Notes under the pieces: model-generated
The model's input: the letters and a program-made list of their open reading frames with translations, nothing else
The model's database searches: none
What the model was told of the DNA's origin: nothing
Assembly: GCF_018282115.1 (NCBI RefSeq)
Contig: NZ_CP054306.1
Location: 1,473,488-1,537,487 of the forward strand
Reading direction: 5' to 3'
Source of the DNA: Synechocystis sp. PCC 7338
Lineage (GTDB): Bacteria; Cyanobacteriota; Cyanobacteriia; Cyanobacteriales; Microcystaceae
Length of the DNA stretch: 64,000 bases
In this document: positions 1 to 7,892 of the stretch, in pieces
Layout: each line of letters starts with the position of its first letter
Numbering within the stretch: the stretch's first letter is position 1
Made by a program: the position numbers and the translations under genes

Positions 1-42
1 CAAAAATATTTAGAATATCTGGCAGAAAAGAGTCCCTGGTAA
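1..42 (+). CDS. 3' end of an unidentified gene cut by the window edge
   Basis: Frame 1 is open from base 1 and ends at a TAA at 40-42. It encodes only the last 13 residues (QKYLEYLAEKSPW). The fragment is too short to identify. Because the next three genes form a diguanylate cyclase/partner-switch group on the same strand about 100 bases downstream, this could be the final part of a related signalling protein such as a PP2C phosphatase or sensor, but that is only a guess. Confidence 0.4.
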   Translation, partial: QKYLEYLAEKSPW

Positions 43-142
43 GCAGTCATTCTTAACTAAGTGAGTTACATTGAATAACCTAGGTAGGTAAATAAACCCA
101 CTCAAAAATTTCTGGATCCTATCTCCGTCCTCGCTCCCCACT

Positions 143-970
143 ATGACTACGACAGAATTAACTGCGGCCACTCTAGCTCAACTTCAGCAAGAAATTAATC
201 GGTTGCAACGGGAAAACGATGACCTTCATATTGCCTTGACCACGATCGCCGAACATGGGGACATGATCGAGTCATTGCTGAATGAAACCAATGTCAAGCT
301 CAGAAGTGAAATTGTGGAACGACAGCGGGCAGAAGCGAAGTTACAAAATATCCTCAGCTTAATTTCCAGGGAAAAGGAAGACCTAGAGATTATTGTGGAA
401 ACCATCATGCAACATGGGGACGTGGTGGACGCCCAATGGCGACAAAAGCTAGGGGAAACGGCAGAACTCCTCAACCTCGATAGCCTCACCCAGGTATCCA
501 ACCGCCGTCACTTTGACCTCCATCTTGCCCAACAATGGGAACGGGCCATGGATGACCAAGGGGCGATCGCCTTAGTTTTTTGTGACATCGATCATTTCAA
601 ACAATTCAACGACCTCTATGGTCACCTCAGTGGGGATGACTGTTTACGGCGCATTGCCAAAACCCTCAGTTCCACCCTCCGCAACCCTTTCGATCTTTTT
701 GCCCGCTACGGTGGCGAAGAATTTGCCGTAATTTTGCCCCAGGTGACCGGTGAAGCCGCCCAACAGATTGCCAAACGGATGCAATCATCCCTGGCCATGC
801 TAGAGATTCCCCACCACCATTCCCCCACCAGCGAATTCGTCACCATGTCCTTTGGCATCGGTCGCCTGTATCCCCAGCCAGGGCAATCCCCCCTAGACCT
901 AATTGCCCAAGCGGACGAAAATCTTTACAAGGCAAAACGCCAGGGCCGCAATTGTATTGTCGGCCATTGA
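143..970 (+). CDS. GGDEF diguanylate cyclase with N-terminal coiled coil
   Basis: A 275-residue protein predicted to make cyclic di-GMP from two GTP. Residues about 10-110 are a long charged helix, likely a coiled-coil dimeriser. It contains two similar HGD segments (EHGDMIE near 38 and QHGDVVD near 91). The catalytic domain follows: DSLTQVSNRR near 113, the metal/substrate segment CDIDHFKQFND near 147, and the active-site loop GGEEF at 190-194. All are intact, so activity is expected. The usual inhibitory RxxD site just before the loop reads NPFD, so product feedback inhibition through that site is probably lost. There is no membrane segment or receiver domain, so input must come through the coiled coil or a partner. 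The gene is followed 41 bases later by a DUF6272 ATPase and then a STAS protein, which suggests partner-switch control. Confidence 0.92.
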   Translation: MTTTELTAATLAQLQQEINRLQRENDDLHIALTTIAEHGDMIESLLNETNVKLRSEIVERQRAEAKLQNILSLISREKEDLEIIVETIMQHGDVVDAQWRQKLGETAELLNLDSLTQVSNRRHFDLHLAQQWERAMDDQGAIALVFCDIDHFKQFNDLYGHLSGDDCLRRIAKTLSSTLRNPFDLFARYGGEEFAVILPQVTGEAAQQIAKRMQSSLAMLEIPHHHSPTSEFVTMSFGIGRLYPQPGQSPLDLIAQADENLYKAKRQGRNCIVGH

Positions 971-1011
971 TTTTTCTATAAACCCAGTGAGCCAGTCCCA
1001 TAGGCACAACC

Positions 1012-1611
1012 ATGAGCACTGACCAGACCAATGTCAGACAATGGGGAAGTTTTCTTGACCCTATTCCCCCCAGCGACGAATTTCTCACCCTCAACTTTTC
1101 CCCCGACCGGGCCAATCGTCTACAACGTTGGCGCAATTATGGGCTGTCAGCGGACTTCCTGGGGGACTACTTTGCCACCTTTTTTCCCGGTAATGAAGCG
1201 GACGACGGCCTCAGTCAGCGGGACACCATCAAAGGATCCGTCAGCTACATCGCCAACGAGTTATTGGAAAACGCCGTTAAATATAGCACCACCGACCATG
1301 ATTGCCCCATCACCATCACCCTCCATCTCTACGACCACAAATTAATTTTTGAAACTAGCAATATTGGCCCCCTGCCAACCATCACTGAGTATGAGGACTT
1401 CATCAAAGTGTTGGGGGAGAGGGATCCCATGGATTTGTATATGGAGCGGCTGGAAAAATCGGCCCTGGAAAACTGCGAAGCATCCCAAATTGGCTTATTG
1501 ACCATGATTAATGATTACCAAGCCCAGTTTGGTTGGCAATTTTCCCCGCTCCCCGGCTCCGAGGATTTGATCAAAGTGACGGTAATGACCCACTTGAGCG
1601 TCGAAATTTGA
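1012..1611 (+). CDS. SiaB-like (DUF6272) GHKL-type ATPase/protein kinase
   Basis: A 199-residue protein with a histidine-kinase-like ATP-binding fold. The N-box reads ANELLENAVKYS near residues 80-91, with the ELLENA sequence typical of anti-sigma/partner-switch kinases and of the DUF6272 family. It has no DHp domain or phospho-acceptor His, so it is not a classical sensor kinase. In Pseudomonas aeruginosa the DUF6272 protein SiaB phosphorylates the STAS-like SiaC, which when unphosphorylated activates the diguanylate cyclase SiaD. Here the same three protein types are adjacent on one strand (cyclase, DUF6272, STAS). The role as kinase of the downstream STAS protein is inferred from this order and the family. 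An ATG at 1012 gives the full family length. Confidence 0.8.
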   Translation: MSTDQTNVRQWGSFLDPIPPSDEFLTLNFSPDRANRLQRWRNYGLSADFLGDYFATFFPGNEADDGLSQRDTIKGSVSYIANELLENAVKYSTTDHDCPITITLHLYDHKLIFETSNIGPLPTITEYEDFIKVLGERDPMDLYMERLEKSALENCEASQIGLLTMINDYQAQFGWQFSPLPGSEDLIKVTVMTHLSVEI

Positions 1612-1673
1612 GCAGTGATAGCTAAGAAAAAACCACTCCCCCCGAATTCCTAATTTTATTGCAACCTATCCAT

Positions 1674-2015
1674 ATGGAAATAACCACCGACGACTATCGA
1701 ATTTACTTTGAAGAAGCCAACAAGACTCTTTATTTTCGAGGCTTTTTGCGGCTAGAAGGCATGAAGGAATATCAGCCAATTATGAACACCATGCTGGAGA
1801 TTTTGGCGGATTGTAGTGAGCTGATCATTAACCTGGAGGGGTTAGAATTTCTCAATAGTTCTGGCATCAGTATGCTCTCAATGTTTGTGATGAAGGTGCG
1901 GGGCAAAGAAGGCGCCAGTCTGGCCTTTAGGGGTTCTAAAAATATCCTCTGGCAAACCAAATCCCTAAGAAATCTGCAACGTTTGATGCCTGGTTTAACT
2001 TTGGAATTCATCTAA
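1674..2015 (+). CDS. STAS-domain protein, anti-sigma-factor-antagonist-like
   Basis: A 113-residue single STAS domain. The strand-loop-helix hallmark LEFLNSSGISML lies near residues 57-68, and Ser62/Ser63 sit where the phosphorylatable serine of SpoIIAA-type proteins is found. I start it at the ATG at 1674. A TTG five codons upstream is in frame but adds nothing conserved. It is 62 bases downstream of the DUF6272 ATPase, its likely kinase. Its likely output is binding, in the unphosphorylated state, to a partner such as the diguanylate cyclase two genes upstream. The domain call is firm; the partner assignment is inference. Confidence 0.82.
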   Translation: MEITTDDYRIYFEEANKTLYFRGFLRLEGMKEYQPIMNTMLEILADCSELIINLEGLEFLNSSGISMLSMFVMKVRGKEGASLAFRGSKNILWQTKSLRNLQRLMPGLTLEFI

Positions 2016-2198
2016 AATTCTGGGCGGGAAACGTGGATAGGATATTATTCTCTCTGCCCATCAACTGGTGTTGGTAATGGCAAGCCACCGGACAATACTT
2101 TCCCTTCATATTCCCCCCAAAGCTCACCCTGAATCCTGCTTGGCTGAAATAGTTCTCCCAGAGCTAGACTAGGAAACTCCCCCTCTCAACTTTTCCCT

Positions 2199-2777
2199 AT
2201 GGCCCGTAGACCCCCACCTCGTTATACTCCCCCCCCCCGTCCCAGCTATGACCGGGATTATGGCCCCCCACCAGGAAAAAACCCTGGCAAGTTCAGCTTA
2301 GGGAACATTAACTACGGCACGATCGCCTTGTTGGCTGGTATTTTTGTTTTGGGTATTGGGGTGGGCATTGGTTTTAGTTCCACCGCTAGCTTTAGCCCAG
2401 AAAATGTGGCCTCCAGGGAAGTCATTGACCGCAGTGCTCCCAATGCTGAAGTGTGTGTGCAGTTTGGCTCCAGCGCCATCGTCACCGATATGCGGGTGTT
2501 TGTGACCCTGAATCCCTTTAATGTGTTTGTGACTCAACCAGTGATGCAACCGGGCTGTGTGTTGCGCCGCAATAACTGGAGCATTTTGGAGCGGGAAAAA
2601 TTGGTGGACAACCGCCAGGTCAATGATTGTAAAAATCGCATGAATACCTTTGGTTTCACCGGGCCTTTGGAAGGTAATCCCCGCATTGACTGTATTTACC
2701 AAAATGAAGCGGCGGGTAATTTGTTTACCAACCAACCAGGGGCTGTGGGGCCCAGGCCGACCACCGATAAGTTCTAG
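2199..2777 (+). CDS. DUF3172 family membrane-anchored protein
   Basis: A 192-residue protein of a family found in cyanobacteria and plastid-bearing plants, with no known biochemical role. Residues 1-35 are rich in Pro, Arg and Tyr. One transmembrane helix follows (about 40-60, YGTIALLAGIFVLGIGVGIG). The rest is a soluble domain with paired cysteines (EVCVQF, PGCVLRR, DCKNR, DCIYQ) that could be disulfide-bonded if the domain faces the periplasm or lumen. The C-terminus is Pro/Thr rich. Its stop codon overlaps by 4 bases the stop of the convergent DUF190 gene, so transcription of the two probably interferes or shares a terminator region. Confidence 0.75.
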   Translation: MARRPPPRYTPPPRPSYDRDYGPPPGKNPGKFSLGNINYGTIALLAGIFVLGIGVGIGFSSTASFSPENVASREVIDRSAPNAEVCVQFGSSAIVTDMRVFVTLNPFNVFVTQPVMQPGCVLRRNNWSILEREKLVDNRQVNDCKNRMNTFGFTGPLEGNPRIDCIYQNEAAGNLFTNQPGAVGPRPTTDKF

Positions 2778-3508
2778 GTGTGGACCACCACTTCAACCTG
2801 ATCTCGCAGGACAATGCCCCCCTGCACCACTTGCTGGACTATGGGGAAAAGCTGGTCAATTTTCCCCCGGCGATCGATGAAGGTGAGCACTATGGGCAAA
2901 TCCGAAGACAGTTCGATGATGCCCAGTAACATCACCCGCTCCTCGTTATTTTTGCCGTAGCCAGTGGCCCCCCGCACCGCTGTGGCCCCCACTATGCCCA
3001 AACGTCGAGCTTCTTGGATCAGGGCTAGATGCACCGGCTTTCCCTGCCATTGGTCCGCTTCCCCTACATAGATGGTTAATTTTTCATAGTCTGCGGCGTG
3101 ATCGGCATTGTTGGAATCATTCAAGTTATCCATGGCAAATTGCTCAGGCACAGGGGCAAAGGTTTCTCGGTTTTCATTCTTTTCCACAGGGGCGTGGTGT
3201 ACCACCCTGACCAATTCCTTGGTGACTAAACCTTTTTTTATTAAAGCTTGCAGTTTGGGAATATATTGGGCGATCGCCGCTGGTTGATCAATGACGGTCA
3301 AAATCATAATCATTTGGGGGGCCAATTCGATGGTCCAATCGACGGCAATCTGTGGACTTTGGGGACCGTATCCGATGGCGGTACGCATTACAGTTGTCCC
3401 CGCTACACCAAGCTGCCGGGCTTCCTCAATTAATGCCTGGTAAAGAAGTTTCCCCCCCTGGCGATCGCCTTCGGTGACGTAAATGGTCAATTGCTCAGCG
3501 TAGTACAT
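2774..3508 (-). CDS. Tandem DUF190 (PII-like) protein
   Basis: A 244-residue protein made of two DUF190 domains: residues about 4-105 (QLTIYVTEGD to VRVVHH) and about 142-243 (KLTIYVGEAD to VEVVVH), joined by an acidic, Asn-rich linker. Each domain has the GVAGTTV/GIVGATAV and GYG segments typical of the family. DUF190 proteins share the ferredoxin-like fold of PII and CutA1 and are thought to be small signalling or metal/nucleotide-binding proteins. Most are single-domain, so the duplication is a notable variant. It starts 19 bases after the stop of the cation/proton antiporter upstream on the same strand, so the two are almost certainly co-transcribed. Control of that antiporter is the natural hypothesis. 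Confidence 0.85.
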   Translation of the reverse strand: MYYAEQLTIYVTEGDRQGGKLLYQALIEEARQLGVAGTTVMRTAIGYGPQSPQIAVDWTIELAPQMIMILTVIDQPAAIAQYIPKLQALIKKGLVTKELVRVVHHAPVEKNENRETFAPVPEQFAMDNLNDSNNADHAADYEKLTIYVGEADQWQGKPVHLALIQEARRLGIVGATAVRGATGYGKNNEERVMLLGIIELSSDLPIVLTFIDRRGKIDQLFPIVQQVVQGGIVLRDQVEVVVHT

Positions 3509-3527
3509 GAACTATAACTTGCCTAAC

Positions 3528-5171
3528 TCAATGGGGCCGGGATAGGCTAACCCGATCCTCCGACTCCACCACCATAACCGGTAGGACACTGGTTGCTAAC
3601 AGGTATTGGGAAACGGAACCCAGCAGTAGGTCATCCAAAACACTGTGTCCCCGCTTACCAAGGATAATTTCCCCGGCCCCCTGTTCCTGGGCAATGCGGA
3701 GAATTTGCTCCGGTACGACTCCCTCGGTGACGATGAATTGATGGCGAATATCAGCCAAAATTTGCTTTGTTTGCTCCCTTAGGTTTTCCACCCCCGGTGG
3801 ATCTGCCAACTGGATTACATGGAGAACTACAATCCTGGCATCATTTCGCCTCGCTAATTCGGCCACCTTGGTTAAAACTTGTTTGGCGATTGCCGAGGTA
3901 TCCACTGCGGCCAGGATGGTAAGGGATTCATTAACGCTCACTTTAGTCGGGTCCACGGCCCCTTTCTGTAACAATTTGGGGGCAAAGGTGGGAATGGCCC
4001 AGGCTCCCAGGGGGGCAGTCACCAGAATGGAAAGGGCCGCCATGGCCAGAATGATTTCTCCTCCGGCAATGCCTTGGACTAAGGGTACCGCCCCCAGGGC
4101 CGCCTGCACTGTGGCTTTAGCGGAATTCCCTGGCAGCAGGAATAATTTTTCGCGGGTATTCCAATTACTCCCCAAGGTGGAAAGATACCAACCCAGTCCC
4201 CTTCCTAGCAAAGTGCCCACCATTAACAGGAGCAGCCCTGGCCAGAAACTACTTTCTAGCACCGACAGTTGAATACTCGCCCCCAACAGCACAAATAAAA
4301 AGATTTCGGCGATTGTCCATAGCCCGTCAAAGCCACTCCTTAATCTCCGAGCTAAGGGCGCATCTAGTTCAATGAGAAAAAAGCCCGTGGTCATAACGGC
4401 TAAATAGCCAGAGAAAACGGGCAACCGGGTGGAAGATACTACTAAAAATAAAGCTAGGGATGCGGCCACTAAACCATCCTGTACCGCCGTTTGCGTCCAG
4501 TTTTGTCTGGCCAACAGAGATACCAAAATTTTGGCCATGGCCCCGCCGCAGACAATCCCCAAACCAATTTGTAAAACAATCTGTAAAGGTAACAACTGTA
4601 GGGCACTGAGGCTAATATTCCCCACCGTAAATGCTTCGGCTCTCCCCTGGGTTAAAAAAGCTAACAGTAAACTGAAAACTAATAAAAGCAAGACATCGGA
4701 CAACGCACTGCCGGTCAGAATTGCGTCGGGAATACCTTTTTTCACTCCCCAGCCCAAACTTTTGAGGCGCAACATACCGGGGACAATCACCGCCGGGGAT
4801 TCCGCCCCAATAATGCACCCCAGCAATAACCCAGTGCCAAAGTCAAATTGAAATAGGACCATGGCCATCAGTGCCACGGCGATCGCCTCTAGACTGGCGG
4901 GTAAAAATCCTAAGCGGAGGGCGACGGAACCCTGTTGCTTGAGTTTTTCCCGGTCTAGCCCCAACCCCGCTTTCATTAAAATCACCATCACTGCTATGGT
5001 GCGTAGATCATCCGCCAAGGCCAACATGGCCGGACTCAGGCGATCGCCTACTTGGGGGCCGAGGACAATGCCCACTAGCACCATCCCCACCAAGGCTGGT
5101 AACTTGAGTCTTCGAGCTAGTTGCCCCCCGAAAAACCCCAGCAGAAGAATAGCGATAATACTAGATAACAT
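3528..5171 (-). CDS. Cation/proton antiporter with C-terminal universal stress (USP) domain
   Basis: A 547-residue protein. Residues 1 to about 390 form 11-13 hydrophobic helices of the monovalent cation:proton antiporter superfamily (Na+/H+ exchanger domain), with charged membrane motifs such as AGLGLDRE and GAESPAVIVPG. Residues about 410-540 are a soluble USP domain. It carries the ATP-binding signature G-2x-G-9x-G-S (GKRGHSVLDDLLLGS) near the end, so this is the nucleotide-binding USP type. It probably exports Na+ or K+ in exchange for protons across the plasma or thylakoid membrane, with the USP domain as a cytosolic sensor. It is the first gene of a two-gene unit with the tandem DUF190 protein. 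Substrate cannot be told from sequence. Confidence 0.85.
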   Translation of the reverse strand: MLSSIIAILLLGFFGGQLARRLKLPALVGMVLVGIVLGPQVGDRLSPAMLALADDLRTIAVMVILMKAGLGLDREKLKQQGSVALRLGFLPASLEAIAVALMAMVLFQFDFGTGLLLGCIIGAESPAVIVPGMLRLKSLGWGVKKGIPDAILTGSALSDVLLLLVFSLLLAFLTQGRAEAFTVGNISLSALQLLPLQIVLQIGLGIVCGGAMAKILVSLLARQNWTQTAVQDGLVAASLALFLVVSSTRLPVFSGYLAVMTTGFFLIELDAPLARRLRSGFDGLWTIAEIFLFVLLGASIQLSVLESSFWPGLLLLMVGTLLGRGLGWYLSTLGSNWNTREKLFLLPGNSAKATVQAALGAVPLVQGIAGGEIILAMAALSILVTAPLGAWAIPTFAPKLLQKGAVDPTKVSVNESLTILAAVDTSAIAKQVLTKVAELARRNDARIVVLHVIQLADPPGVENLREQTKQILADIRHQFIVTEGVVPEQILRIAQEQGAGEIILGKRGHSVLDDLLLGSVSQYLLATSVLPVMVVESEDRVSLSRPH

Positions 5172-5266
5172 TGGTTATTTTTGAAGCAGAAACGGTTAAG
5201 TTAAATTTCCCAGGGAATTATTAATAAGAGTTAGTAAATGTACGAAACAATCTAATTGATTAAAAT

Positions 5267-5725
5267 TTACCGATGGAGATGATTATCCTCCCCTTGTAAG
5301 CGAGAACGCCGTAAATCTAACCATTGTTGCAGAATAATTTCCGCCGCCTGTTGATCAATTAAGCCCTTGTTATAACTGGAAAATTTTTTCTGCGCTTTTA
5401 ACTGATTTTCTGCTTCCACAGAACTGAGGCGTTCATCCATATATTCCAGCGCTAGACCAAGTTTTTCCGCCAGCCGCCGAGCAAATTTTTGCACCTGTTT
5501 CGCCTGAGCGCCAATCTCCCCAGCCATGGTGTAGGGTAATCCCACCACTAATAAATTAACTTGCCTGGCTTCAACTAATTGTTTAATTTGGGCCATGTCT
5601 TGATCATAGGAACTGCGCACAATGGTGGTAAGACCAGTGGCGATCAAACCAGTGCCGTCACACCCCGCCACTCCAATGCGTTTTCGCCCCACATCCAAGC
5701 CCAACGCCGCTACTTTTTCACTCAT
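5267..5725 (-). CDS. ruvX: RuvX/YqgF RNase H-fold nuclease
   Basis: A 152-residue protein of the YqgF family, an essential RNase H-like nuclease active on pre-16S rRNA 5' ends and proposed as an alternative Holliday-junction resolvase. The three conserved acidic positions are visible: Asp11 in LGLDVGRKRIGVA, Glu in YMDERLSS, and Asp in GLIDQQAAEIIL. The GLPYTMAGEIG segment corresponds to the family's G-L-P-x-x-x-x-G motif. It lies 47 bases downstream of ppx on the same strand and is probably in the same transcript. Confidence 0.9.
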   Translation of the reverse strand: MSEKVAALGLDVGRKRIGVAGCDGTGLIATGLTTIVRSSYDQDMAQIKQLVEARQVNLLVVGLPYTMAGEIGAQAKQVQKFARRLAEKLGLALEYMDERLSSVEAENQLKAQKKFSSYNKGLIDQQAAEIILQQWLDLRRSRLQGEDNHLHR

Positions 5726-5772
5726 AATTAACCATGAAAAACCGCCATCATAAGTTAAATTAAATTTATTCC

Positions 5773-7395
5773 CTAACCTTTATTTGACTGCAATAAAATG
5801 GCTAAAGTCGCCACCACTTTCGTATTAAATTCCTCTTCAAAGATGACTTTTTTATAATCTAAATTCCATAGTTCTAAGGCACAATCATCGTCGGGATCTT
5901 TAGGGGTGATATGTAGATGTAATTGCCGATTTTCCTGGTCGTACTGACAGTCAAAACTTTCAATGGCTCCCACTTGGCGACGATCCAGGGCCACGGCCAG
6001 CCGGAGCAAGGCACTTAGTTGTCGCACTGCTAGGCGATGGGATTCGGATAGTTTGATGTAATCTTCGTGACGTTTTTTCGGTTTACTGCGGCGATGGTAG
6101 CGGGCAATGTTGGCAATTAATTCCAGTTCAATTTCTGTATATCCCAACAGTTCGGCATTGCGAATTAAATAATAGGAATGTTTATGGTGGGCGGAGTGGC
6201 TGACATAAGTACCACAATTGTGCAAAATAGCGGCGGCCCAGAGCCATTCCCGTTCTGTTTCTCCCCAGTCGTGTAAAACGCCCTGTAACTGGTCAAAGAA
6301 ACTGGTGGCAAATTGGGCTACCCTTTCCCCAAAGCCCAGGTCTACCTGATATTTACGGGCAATTTTCAGCACTCCCCGTTGGCGAATTTCTCCCTGGAAG
6401 CGCATCCGGTTTTGGATAATGCGATGGGTGAGCATCCAATCGACAATCATGCCTTCCCGCAAGGCCCGCTCACAGATGGTGATGCTGTCCAATTCCAGCA
6501 TGGTCATGGCTTCGAGCAATATCACCGCCCCCGGCAAAATAATTTCCGCCCGGCGATCGGACAGGCCAGCAATTTGAAATCGCTCTTGGCAATTAAGACT
6601 GGCTAATTTTTTGACCCATTCCTCCACATCCTTTTGGCTAATGTTATAGCCCTGGATGGGATTAGGGGCTTCTTTTTGTTTTTGCAGAGCGGTCATGGTG
6701 GCCAGGGTTTCAATGGTGCCGGAGGTGCCCACCAGTTGGGCTTTTTCCTCGCCATCAAGGCGTTGTTTGATTTCATCCACTGGGCGTTCCAACATGCCCC
6801 GCACATAGGCCCGCAATACGGCCAATTCCGTTGCATCAATGGGATCAGTGTGGACAAAATCCTGGGTGAGGCGCACTGCCCCCACTTTGGTACTGCTTAA
6901 AAAGCGCGCGTCCCGGCGATCGGCCAAAATTAGTTCTGTGGACCCGCCGCCGATGTCGATCATCACATGGGGGACTTCGTGGAAGTCCATGCAAGAAAAT
7001 ACCCCCAGGTAGATACGCCGGGCTTCCTCCGGGCCAGAAATTAAATCCACCGTTAGTCCAACTTCCGTTTGCACCCGGGTGAGAAAGTCCTGGCCATTTT
7101 TCGCTTCCCTGGTGGCACTGGTGGCTACGGCGATGATGTTTTCCACCTCCAAGCCCTTGGCCAATTCCACACAGCGCTTCAAAGCGGCGATCGCCCGATT
7201 CATGGCCGCTGGGGTGAGGTTGTTGGATTGGGGATCCCGATCGCCCAGGCGGACAGTATCTTTTTCCCGAGCCACAATGGTAAAGGTGGCCAGCACTGGG
7301 TCAATGCGGACAATGACCATGTGAATGGAGTTGGTACCAATGTCGATCGCCGCTAACATACAGGGGTCAATAATCTGGGCAGGGGAAGGAGCCAT
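5773..7395 (-). CDS. ppx: Exopolyphosphatase / guanosine-pentaphosphate phosphatase (Ppx/GppA)
   Basis: A 540-residue Ppx/GppA enzyme that removes terminal phosphate from polyphosphate and/or converts pppGpp to ppGpp. The actin-like ATPase motifs are present: AAIDIGTNSIHMVI near 15-28, IAVATSATREAKN near 105, IDIGGGSTELI near 142 and GTSGTIETLATM near 225. The C-terminal part is an HD-like helical domain with HNCGTYVSHSAHHKHSYY and IARYHRR. An alternative start at Met13 would place the protein right at the first conserved strand, as in many homologues; I keep the upstream ATG. The gene leads the ppx-ruvX pair. Whether polyphosphate or pppGpp is the main substrate cannot be decided here. Confidence 0.92.
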   Translation of the reverse strand: MAPSPAQIIDPCMLAAIDIGTNSIHMVIVRIDPVLATFTIVAREKDTVRLGDRDPQSNNLTPAAMNRAIAALKRCVELAKGLEVENIIAVATSATREAKNGQDFLTRVQTEVGLTVDLISGPEEARRIYLGVFSCMDFHEVPHVMIDIGGGSTELILADRRDARFLSSTKVGAVRLTQDFVHTDPIDATELAVLRAYVRGMLERPVDEIKQRLDGEEKAQLVGTSGTIETLATMTALQKQKEAPNPIQGYNISQKDVEEWVKKLASLNCQERFQIAGLSDRRAEIILPGAVILLEAMTMLELDSITICERALREGMIVDWMLTHRIIQNRMRFQGEIRQRGVLKIARKYQVDLGFGERVAQFATSFFDQLQGVLHDWGETEREWLWAAAILHNCGTYVSHSAHHKHSYYLIRNAELLGYTEIELELIANIARYHRRSKPKKRHEDYIKLSESHRLAVRQLSALLRLAVALDRRQVGAIESFDCQYDQENRQLHLHITPKDPDDDCALELWNLDYKKVIFEEEFNTKVVATLAILLQSNKG

Positions 7396-7892
7396 GGGTG
7401 AACACTCTCAAGGGGACAGGAATGGGGGAGTTAGGGTCAAAACTTTACCAACCAGCCTAGGGCCAATTAACCGCCCCCAACTTAACTTTCCCATTGTCCA
7501 TTGTTATCAACTCCTCGCAAAGCACCAGCAAAGAGAAAAATTTTAAAAAAATTGTGGCAGGGCAAAATACGGCCAACTCTGCATTAGTTCAATACCGGTA
7601 ATATCGGTGAAATTTCTGTAATGCCGATTCTGCAAAGATTTTGCCGTCCCGTTTAGATGCAGTAGTAACTGGTGCAGTTGGAGTGATGAAGAATTGGAAA
7701 ATCAAAATGTTACGAACTATCTTCCAGGGCTGACAAAAGCGGATAATCCTGTTAGAGTCTGTTTTAAAAACTGTGCAGTCCCCATTTCGGTCTGATATCA
7801 AAGCCAGGGACGTCAATATCTCCTCCCCACTCTCACTAGCTAGTTCATCCCCATTCATTCTGACCCGTTAACCACTGGAGATTCCCAGGGCC
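7396..7892. other. Intergenic region between divergent ppx and the TpsB-like gene; nothing recognised
   Basis: About 500 bases separate the two divergent starts, so both promoters should lie here. I see no convincing gene, tRNA or repeat. An open frame on the minus strand (7589-7858) has no family resemblance and no credible ribosome-binding site. Confidence 0.4.

Noticed and set aside
1772-2011. 79-codon frame antisense to the STAS gene
   Set aside because: Shadow frame; the STAS motif is on the plus strand.
4429-4851. 140-codon frame antisense to the antiporter
   Set aside because: Shadow of a clearly coding strand; antiporter motifs are intact on the other strand.
7589-7858. 89-codon minus-strand frame between ppx and the TpsB-like gene
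   Set aside because: No ribosome-binding site, no family resemblance; it lies in the promoter region of divergent genes.
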